Source of the DNA: Bdellovibrio sp. ZAP7
GTDB lineage: Bacteria > Bacteroidota > Bacteroidia > Flavobacteriales > Flavobacteriaceae
Length of the DNA: 5,073 nucleotides
Assembly: GCA_943324165.2 (NCBI GenBank)
Contig: CALPKO020000147.1
Coordinates: 1 to 5,073 of the forward strand
Direction of reading: 5' to 3'
Each line of letters starts with the position of its first letter. The first letter of the stretch is position 1. Below are positions 1-5,073 of this stretch, piece by piece. The position numbers and the translations under genes were made by a program. Below the pieces are notes generated by a model. The model searched no databases and had not been told where the DNA came from. It saw nothing but the letters and a program-made list of their open reading frames with translations.

Positions 1-700
1 GGTTAGTTACATAATCCATGATAAGCTTCATTTTTCTTTTGTGTAACTCTGTCGAAAGTTGAACATATTCTTCATTTGTTCCAAAACGAGGATCGATTTT
101 ATAAACATCTGATTGGCCATAAGTGTGATAAGAATATTTTTCGTCATTATCTTCGCAAAGTGGCGTTGGCCAAAGAGCTGTAACTCCTAATTCATTCAAA
201 TAGTCAAGAGCATTTATCATTCCTTTGATATCTCCTCCATGTCGGCCGCCAGGAAGATTTCGGTTTCCTTTTTCTGTAACCGACGTATCGCTGTCATTGC
301 TTGGATTTCCATTAGCAAAGCGATCTGACATGATTAAATAAATCATATCCGAGGAATCGTAACTTTGCCGGTTTTTAGCATTTTCTTTTCTTGCTTTTAG
401 GTCGTATTTTTGAGTAAACGCAATTTTATTTTGGTTTTTGAAAGAAAATACTAATTCTTGTGTTGATACATTTTTTGTATTGATGGTTACAAAAATATAA
501 TTTGGGTTTTCTGTTTTTTGAATATTTTCAATAATTGTATTTCCAGAAACGGAAACATCAAATTGACTGATGTTTTTACCATAAAACATAATTTGAATAT
601 TCGACAAACTCATGTCACTCCACCAAAATGGTGGTTCTATGCGTTCAACTTGAGCAAAAGTTGAAATTGAAATAAACAGGAGTAGCAATACTTTCTTCAT
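1..700 (-). CDS. Exported GH13 alpha-amylase / cyclomaltodextrinase-like glycosidase (C-terminal part outside window)
   Basis: The frame opens with ATG at 700-698 and stays open for 233 codons to the window edge, so only the N-terminal third or so is present. Residues 1-16 (MKKVLLLLFISISTFA) form a signal peptide with likely cleavage before Gln17. There is no lipobox Cys, so a soluble periplasmic or secreted enzyme is expected. Residues 18-95 (VERIEPPFWW at 18-27) resemble the N-terminal beta domain of cyclomaltodextrinase/neopullulanase-type enzymes. The GH13 barrel begins around 119 with IYLIMSDRFANG (120-131), followed by the GGRHGGDIKG turn (151-160), LGVTALWPTP (171-180) and SYHTYGQSDVYKIDPRFG (190-207). 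The window ends within conserved region I (DYVTN, 229-233); the catalytic Asp and Glu lie beyond it. The likely role is hydrolysis of alpha-1,4-glucans outside the cytoplasm, feeding the transporter and phosphorylase encoded upstream. The start is supported by the signal peptide and the A/T-rich leader TTAAATTATAAAAACTA; no Shine-Dalgarno sequence is visible. Exact specificity (amylase, neopullulanase or cyclodextrinase) cannot be decided from this fragment. Confidence 0.9.
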   Translation of the reverse strand, partial: MKKVLLLLFISISTFAQVERIEPPFWWSDMSLSNIQIMFYGKNISQFDVSVSGNTIIENIQKTENPNYIFVTINTKNVSTQELVFSFKNQNKIAFTQKYDLKARKENAKNRQSYDSSDMIYLIMSDRFANGNPSNDSDTSVTEKGNRNLPGGRHGGDIKGMINALDYLNELGVTALWPTPLCEDNDEKYSYHTYGQSDVYKIDPRFGTNEEYVQLSTELHKRKMKLIMDYVTN

Positions 701-715
701 TAGTTTTTATAATTT

Positions 716-752
716 AAAAACCCTTTCGTCATTTTGAATTCTGAAAGGGTTT
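716..752 (-). terminator. Terminator-like hairpin between phosphorylase and amylase genes
   Basis: On the minus strand AAACCCTTTC (752-743) and GAAAGGGTTT (727-718) form a perfect 10-bp inverted repeat around a 15-nt loop. The 3' arm ends in TTT and two more T follow (717-716), giving a five-T run. The opposite strand has no comparable T run after the stem, so the signal points with the genes. It starts 11 nt after the phosphorylase stop codon and its T run ends 15 nt before the amylase ATG. The stem has only four G:C pairs, so termination may be partial. It could instead protect the upstream 3' end or hinder amylase translation. Confidence 0.6.
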
Positions 753-763
753 GTGAGCAATTT

Positions 764-3076
764 CTATACATTTACTAAACCATCTGGTTCAACCAAAACT
801 TCATTTCCGTTCACAAATACTTTAATGTCTCTTTTTCCTTCTAAAGAAAACGAGGTTTTATTATGGCTAACAGCTACTTTTAAAATTTGATTTCTGAAAT
901 TGATTTTAAAAGAATAGCCATTCCATTCTTTAGGAATTTTTGGTGAGAAATGCAGTTGGTCATTTTTAATTCTCATTCCGCCAAAACCTTCTACAATGCT
1001 CATCCAGGTTCCTGCCATAGAAGTAATGTGGCAGCCTTCTTCCACTTCTTTATTGTAATCGTCTAAGTCTAATCGTGAAGTTCGTAAATAGAAAGTATAA
1101 GCCATGTCCATTTTATCGAGTTTTGCCGCTTGAATTGAGTGAACGCAAGGGGACAAAGAACTTTCGTGGACAGTAAATGGTTCATAAAAATTGAAGTGTT
1201 TTTCTAATTGTTCCGTTGTAAAATGATCTTCAAAGAAATAAAATCCTTGTAGCGTATCGGCTTGTTTGATGTATGGCGAGCGCAAAACTCTGTCCCAACT
1301 CCATTTTTGGTTGATTGGCCTTTGCGATTTGTCTAAATCTTTAACTTGAACCAAATCTTTGTCTAAAAAGCCATCTTGTTGCAAGTAGATTCCTAATTCT
1401 TCTGAATAAGGAAAATACATATTGCCCGAAACTTTTTTCCAATCTTTCAATTCTGCATCTGATAAGTTTACTTTTTCGGTGATGCGTTTATGGTCTGATG
1501 GATATTCTAAAGCTACTTTTTGAATTTGTTCATGTGCATAATCGATGCACCATTTGGCGATATAATTGGTGTAGAAATTATTATTGACATTATTTTCATA
1601 TTCATTTGGACCTGTTACACCAAGAATCATGTACTGATTTTTATTGGTAGAAAACGAAGCTCTTTGGTGCCAAAAACGAGCAATTCCTATTAAAACTTCT
1701 AAGCCTTTTTCTGGGATGTAAGAATAATCTCCTGTAAATCTGTAATAATTAAAAATCGCAAAAGCAATCGCTCCATTTCTGTGGATTTCTTCATGGGTAA
1801 TTTCCCATTCGTTGTGGCATTCTTCACCATTCATGGTTACCATCGGGTACAAAGCTGCTCCACCACCTTTTTTGAAACCTAGATTATTTTCGGCATTTTC
1901 AATGGCTTTTGCCAGGTGATTATATCTGTATGTAAGTAAGTTACGTGCTACTTCTTGGTCTTTAGTTGCCATGTAAAAAGGAATACAATATGCTTCGGTA
2001 TCCCAATAAGTAGAGCCGCCATATTTCTCACCAGTAAATCCTTTTGGCCCTATATTTAATCTTGAATCTTTTCCTAAGTAAGTTTGGTTCAATTGAAAAA
2101 TATTAAATCGAATACCTTGTTGCGCTTTTACATCGCCGTCGATTGTAATGTCACTCATTTCCCAAATTTTTGCCCAAGCATCAATTTGATTGTGAACTAG
2201 CTTTTCGAATCCGATTTTTAATGCCGATTGTATAGCATTTTCAGCGCCAAGTTGAGTGTTTTCATGATTTAATGAAACAGCATAGCCACCAATTTTTTCA
2301 ATTGCAACTTTATCGCCTTGTGCAAGTTTAAGATCATATGAAAATTGGATTTTTTCTTTCTCAAGATTAATATTTAAAGGCGAAAGTTGTAAATGCTTAT
2401 TGTTCAACACAAAACGGTTTTGCATAAAAGTTGTTGCAACAAAATGCGTCTTGTAGGTTCTAGCAGTAACAAATGCTCGATTTTCTAAAAAACTGGAGTG
2501 TAGAGGTTCCCAAAAATTTTCTTCCCAGTTGGCATCTTCATTGGTAACGCCTGCATCAATATAAGGTTTGAAAACTATTTTAGCTTCCTTATTTAAAGTA
2601 GTAATTTCATAATTTATAACGCCAACTTCATCTAAATCTAGTGAAAGAAAACGGGTAATTTTTGCGGCAATTTCAGTTCCGTTTTGTAAAGTTGCTTCAA
2701 AAGAACGATAATAAATACCTTCTTTCATGTTTAATTCTCTGCGGAAATTTTTAACTTCTTTACAAGTATTTAAATCTAGATTTTCACCATTAATTTCGAT
2801 GTCAATTCCAATCCAATTTGGTGCATTAAGTACTTTTGCAAAATATTCTGGATAGCCATTTTTCCACCAGCCTACTTTGGTTTTATCTGGATAGTAAACA
2901 CCGGCAATATAACTTCCTTGAAAAGTTTCACCTGTATATTTTTCTTCAAAATTTGCTCTTTGCCCCATTGCACCGTTTCCGATACTGAACAAACTTTCTG
3001 ATGATTTGACCATTTCCGCATCAAATCCTTCTTCGATGATTGACCAATTGTTTGGTTTAATGTAATCTTGGTTCAT
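764..3076 (-). CDS. mapA: GH65 maltose phosphorylase (family GH65 disaccharide phosphorylase)
   Basis: This complete 770-residue protein has the usual length for GH65 phosphorylases. It should convert maltose plus phosphate to glucose and beta-D-glucose 1-phosphate in the cytoplasm, as no signal peptide is visible. The expected architecture is an N-terminal beta-sandwich (about 1-270), helical linker (about 271-335), an (alpha/alpha)6 catalytic barrel (about 336-690) and a small C-terminal beta domain (about 695-765). Visible motifs are the sugar-site YWDTEAY (357-363), the acceptor-site loop CHNEWEITHEEIHRNG (420-435), TGPNEYENN (488-496) with Glu492 the expected general acid by comparison with Lactobacillus maltose phosphorylase, IKQAD (603-607), and HESSLSPCVHS (637-647) at the expected phosphate site. 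The loop at 421-429 is of maltose phosphorylase type, which argues against trehalose, kojibiose or nigerose phosphorylase, though assignment from one loop is not proof. The neighbouring pgmB consumes the product. The start is supported by the family-like N-terminus NWSIIEEGFDAEMVKSSESL and the A-rich leader AATAATAAAAAAACAAA. No frameshift or missing catalytic motif is seen. Confidence 0.95.
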   Translation of the reverse strand: MNQDYIKPNNWSIIEEGFDAEMVKSSESLFSIGNGAMGQRANFEEKYTGETFQGSYIAGVYYPDKTKVGWWKNGYPEYFAKVLNAPNWIGIDIEINGENLDLNTCKEVKNFRRELNMKEGIYYRSFEATLQNGTEIAAKITRFLSLDLDEVGVINYEITTLNKEAKIVFKPYIDAGVTNEDANWEENFWEPLHSSFLENRAFVTARTYKTHFVATTFMQNRFVLNNKHLQLSPLNINLEKEKIQFSYDLKLAQGDKVAIEKIGGYAVSLNHENTQLGAENAIQSALKIGFEKLVHNQIDAWAKIWEMSDITIDGDVKAQQGIRFNIFQLNQTYLGKDSRLNIGPKGFTGEKYGGSTYWDTEAYCIPFYMATKDQEVARNLLTYRYNHLAKAIENAENNLGFKKGGGAALYPMVTMNGEECHNEWEITHEEIHRNGAIAFAIFNYYRFTGDYSYIPEKGLEVLIGIARFWHQRASFSTNKNQYMILGVTGPNEYENNVNNNFYTNYIAKWCIDYAHEQIQKVALEYPSDHKRITEKVNLSDAELKDWKKVSGNMYFPYSEELGIYLQQDGFLDKDLVQVKDLDKSQRPINQKWSWDRVLRSPYIKQADTLQGFYFFEDHFTTEQLEKHFNFYEPFTVHESSLSPCVHSIQAAKLDKMDMAYTFYLRTSRLDLDDYNKEVEEGCHITSMAGTWMSIVEGFGGMRIKNDQLHFSPKIPKEWNGYSFKINFRNQILKVAVSHNKTSFSLEGKRDIKVFVNGNEVLVEPDGLVNV

Positions 3077-3102
3077 TTTGTTTTTTTATTATTTTATTCT
3101 AA

Positions 3103-3139
3103 TTTCAGGTTGGGTAAACTTGGGACCTGAAACTTGAAA
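3103..3139. repeat. Inverted repeat made of CCTGAAA-type heptamers in the pgmB-phosphorylase gap
   Basis: TTTCAGGT (3103-3110) and ACCTGAAA (3125-3132) form a perfect 8-bp inverted repeat around a 14-nt loop; wobble and A:T pairing can extend it by about two pairs. The right arm runs into a second, variant heptamer, so CCTGAAA (3126-3132) is followed by CTTGAAA (3133-3139) and then CTT. The loop also contains TTGGG twice (3110-3114 and 3120-3124). No T run follows the stem on the coding strand, where A-rich leader sequence comes next, so it is not a Rho-independent terminator. It may be an intercistronic mRNA hairpin or a decayed copy of a short interspersed heptamer repeat; the function is unknown. 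The rest of this 68-nt gap is the A-rich translation leader of the phosphorylase gene. Confidence 0.55.
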
Positions 3140-3144
3140 CTTCT

Positions 3145-3798
3145 TTAACCTATTTGTGCTTCAATAAAACTAGTATCCATAAAAGTAAAATCCTTAAAGA
3201 TAAATTTAGCTTCATGTAAAATGGCCTCTTCGCCAATTCCAACACTAACCATTTTTGCAATATTAGCTGCTTGAATTCCCGCCACCGAATCTTCAAAAAC
3301 TATAGCGTTTTCTGGATTCACATTCAATAATCTTGCAGCTTGCAGAAAAACTTCTGGATCAGGTTTTGCGTTTGTAACATCGTTTCCGTCAACAATTGCA
3401 TCAAAATAGTGAATAATTCCTGTTTTCTCTAAGATTGGTCTAGCGTTTTTGCTTGCAGATCCTAGCGCAATCAATTGACTATTTTGTTTTAAGAATTGTA
3501 AAATGGGCAAAACACCTTCTAAAATTTCCGATTGATCGATATTGACTAAATAAGACAAATAATCCTCATTTTTTTGAATTAGCCATTTATTTTTATCTTC
3601 TTGGGAAGCATTGATTTTTCCTAATTCTAAAATAATATCCAAAGAACGTACTCGCGAAACACCTTTTAAATGCTCGTTGTGTTCTGGCGTAAACTCTATA
3701 CCTAGTTGACTTGCTATTTTTTGCCATGCTAAAAAGTGGTATTTTGCTGTGTCAACAATCACGCCATCTAGGTCGAATATAAATACTTTTTTACTCAT
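3145..3798 (-). CDS. pgmB: Beta-phosphoglucomutase (HAD superfamily)
   Basis: This complete 217-residue cytoplasmic protein interconverts beta-D-glucose 1-phosphate and glucose 6-phosphate through a beta-glucose 1,6-bisphosphate intermediate. Motif I is FDLDG (8-12), with Asp9 the phosphorylated nucleophile and Asp11 the acid/base. Thr17 and His21 lie at the cap hinge and substrate face. The cap-domain substrate loop KGVSR is at 45-49, motif II GSASKNA at 113-119 with Ser114 and Lys117, motif III Lys145 in AKPDP (144-148), and the Mg2+-binding FEDS at 168-171 with Glu169 and Asp170. These positions match the well-studied Lactococcus lactis enzyme almost residue for residue, which separates it from generic HAD phosphatases. 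It handles the product of the GH65 phosphorylase encoded 68 nt downstream. Its ATG overlaps the end of the transporter gene by 8 nt, suggesting co-transcription and translational coupling. The start gives the usual short lead (MSKKVFI) before motif I, and no Shine-Dalgarno sequence is visible. Confidence 0.96.
   Translation of the reverse strand: MSKKVFIFDLDGVIVDTAKYHFLAWQKIASQLGIEFTPEHNEHLKGVSRVRSLDIILELGKINASQEDKNKWLIQKNEDYLSYLVNIDQSEILEGVLPILQFLKQNSQLIALGSASKNARPILEKTGIIHYFDAIVDGNDVTNAKPDPEVFLQAARLLNVNPENAIVFEDSVAGIQAANIAKMVSVGIGEEAILHEAKFIFKDFTFMDTSFIEAQIG
3791..3798 (-). other. 8-nt gene overlap (ATGAGTAA) joining transporter and pgmB
   Basis: On the minus strand the sequence TAATGAGTAA places the pgmB start ATG (3798-3796) inside the last codons of the transporter gene (AAT GAG TAA, stop at 3793-3791). 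No ribosome-binding site of Shine-Dalgarno type precedes the ATG. This arrangement is typical of coupled translation within one mRNA. Confidence 0.85.
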
Positions 3799-5073
3799 TA
3801 ATTATAATTTTAGATTCATCATTTATAGTCAGAGAAATAATCCCTGCCAAAATCATTGAAGTACCTCCGATAAGCAAAGCATAGATTGGTTCGCTATTAA
3901 AAAACTTAGAAACTAAAAATCCTAATATTGAAGCAGCAACCAATTGTGGTATAACAATAAAGAAGTTAAAAACGCCCATGTAATAACCCATTTTATTAGA
4001 GGGTAACGCACCAGACAGCATTGCATAGGGAATAGATAAGATACTAGCCCAGGCTATTCCAATACCAATCATTGGCAACCATTCCATTGTGAAAGCAGTT
4101 GGTTCTTGAATAAAATAGATTGAGATTAATCCTAACCCTCCGCAAACTAATGCAATAAAATGTGTGAATTTTCGACTAGTTATTTTAGCTAATAATGGAA
4201 GTAAAAATGCCGCAATTGCCGCAATTAAATTATAATTGGCAAACATTTCGCCCACTTGATTTGCGCCAGTATTGTATGCTTCAGATGTTGTGTCGGTAGT
4301 TCCGTAAATGTGTTGGGTAACAGCAAGTGTAGTGTAAATCCACATAGAAAAAAGAGCAAACCACGAGAAAAATTGAACCCATGCCAATTGTTTCATTATT
4401 TTTGGCATAAATTGAAAATCATTCATAATAGTTACAAAACCATTTTCTGTATTGTTAGATTTTTGCATCCATCCTGAAATTGTTAAGGCTAATCCACCTA
4501 AACCAATTAATCCTAACGAAAGTACATATAGGTCTTTTTTAAGGTCTTGTTCATAAATTAAAAACGAGAATGAAATTCCGATGAATAGCATAATAATTCC
4601 TTTTATAAGATGTGCTTTTCCGTTAATTGAAAACCACTCTTTCGAATGAGTCTCTTTTGCATATTTGGATTCTTCATGTTTTTCAAAAGCTTCCATTTCT
4701 TCAGGGGAATATTCTTTTGATGTGATTACTGTCCATAGCACAGTTACTATAAAAGCCACTCCTCCAATATAAAACGAATATTTTACTGAATCTGGGATTA
4801 TTCCAAAAGGAGCAGTATTTTTTACATTTAAATGGGTTAATATAAGTGGTAATTTAGAAGCAAAATAAGCTCCAATGCCGATAAAAAAACTTTGAGTGGC
4901 AAAACCCATTGTGCGTTGTTTTTCTGGCAAATTGTCACCAACAAATGCACGAAAAGGCTCCATAGAAACATTTATTGAAGCATCCATTATCCAAAGCATA
5001 CCTGCTGCAAACCAAAGGATAGGAGAGTTTGGCATTATAAATAATGCGACAGAAGCTAGAATAGCACCGACTA
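3791..5073 (-). CDS. MFS/GPH-type maltose/maltodextrin:cation symporter (N-terminus outside window)
   Basis: The reading frame is open to the window edge. The codons before the Met at 5035 read VGAILASVALFI, a membrane helix, so that Met is internal and the true start lies upstream, probably missing two helices. The window holds 426 residues, numbered here from the codon at 5071-5069. Predicted membrane segments are at about 1-13 (partial), 16-36, 56-74, 97-117, 155-173, 180-202, 228-252, 280-297, 304-322, 331-352, 361-384 and 395-417. Family motifs are MDASINVSMEPFRAF (29-43), GIAWASILSIPYAML (338-352) and MGYYMGVFNFFIVIPQ (361-376), typical of the SLC45/plant sucrose transporter-like branch. 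It should import maltose or short maltodextrins across the inner membrane with a cation. Substrate is inferred from the linked phosphorylase, phosphoglucomutase and amylase genes. A charged loop (about 118-154) precedes two membrane segments that lie between the usual N- and C-terminal six-helix halves. The gene ends 8 nt inside pgmB. Confidence 0.92.
   Translation of the reverse strand, partial: VGAILASVALFIMPNSPILWFAAGMLWIMDASINVSMEPFRAFVGDNLPEKQRTMGFATQSFFIGIGAYFASKLPLILTHLNVKNTAPFGIIPDSVKYSFYIGGVAFIVTVLWTVITSKEYSPEEMEAFEKHEESKYAKETHSKEWFSINGKAHLIKGIIMLFIGISFSFLIYEQDLKKDLYVLSLGLIGLGGLALTISGWMQKSNNTENGFVTIMNDFQFMPKIMKQLAWVQFFSWFALFSMWIYTTLAVTQHIYGTTDTTSEAYNTGANQVGEMFANYNLIAAIAAFLLPLLAKITSRKFTHFIALVCGGLGLISIYFIQEPTAFTMEWLPMIGIGIAWASILSIPYAMLSGALPSNKMGYYMGVFNFFIVIPQLVAASILGFLVSKFFNSEPIYALLIGGTSMILAGIISLTINDESKIIINE

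Noticed and set aside
738..742. Palindrome GAATTC region in the loop of the hairpin as an operator site
   Set aside because: A six-base palindrome is expected by chance in AT-rich DNA, and nothing larger or symmetric supports a binding site beyond the hairpin stem itself.
3103..3132. Inverted repeat as a Rho-independent terminator
   Set aside because: Neither strand has a T run directly after the stem, and the flanking genes look functionally linked and co-transcribed.
3077..3144. Possible internal promoter before the phosphorylase gene
   Set aside because: No pair of Bacteroidota-type promoter boxes (TTTG and TAnnTTTG) with proper spacing is visible. The A-rich stretch before the ATG is better explained as a translation leader.
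4256..4477. 73-codon plus-strand open frame opposite the transporter gene
   Set aside because: It lies entirely antisense to strongly supported transporter coding sequence, its translation has no recognisable domain, and it has no neighbour on its strand. It is a shadow frame.
5033..5035. ATG at 5035 as the start of the transporter gene
   Set aside because: The same frame continues upstream to the window edge and encodes a hydrophobic family-like helix (VGAILASVALFI). The Met falls in the middle of conserved sequence, so the gene is truncated by the window.

Overview
The window is a compact, AT-rich piece of a maltodextrin-utilisation locus from a member of the Bacteroidota. It is most likely from a Flavobacterium-like genus. 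This rests on low GC, A-rich leaders without Shine-Dalgarno sequences before the start codons, and the gene set and order. All genes lie on the minus strand, so transcription runs from high to low coordinates. No rRNA, tRNA, CRISPR array, insertion sequence or prophage gene was seen.

In transcription order the layout is as follows. (1) 5073-3791: a sugar:cation symporter of the MFS/GPH (SLC45/sucrose-transporter-like) type, whose N-terminus lies outside the window. (2) 3798-3145: beta-phosphoglucomutase (pgmB), overlapping the transporter by 8 nt. (3) 3144-3077: a 68-nt gap holding an inverted repeat built from a CCTGAAA-type heptamer. (4) 3076-764: a complete 770-residue GH65 disaccharide phosphorylase, best called maltose phosphorylase. 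(5) 763-701: a 63-nt gap holding a terminator-like hairpin. (6) 700-1: the N-terminal 233 residues of an exported GH13 alpha-amylase/cyclomaltodextrinase-like enzyme, cut off at conserved region I.

The genes form a coherent pathway. The exported GH13 enzyme would cut starch-derived maltodextrin outside the cytoplasm and the symporter would import maltose or short maltodextrins. The GH65 enzyme would split maltose with phosphate to glucose plus beta-glucose 1-phosphate, and PgmB would convert the latter to glucose 6-phosphate. Phosphorolysis saves one ATP per maltose compared with hydrolysis.

This is a recognisable catabolic operon and I see no sign of a wholly new system. The points most worth a second look are the hairpin between the phosphorylase and amylase genes, the heptamer inverted repeat between pgmB and the phosphorylase gene, and two extra predicted membrane segments in the transporter's central loop.
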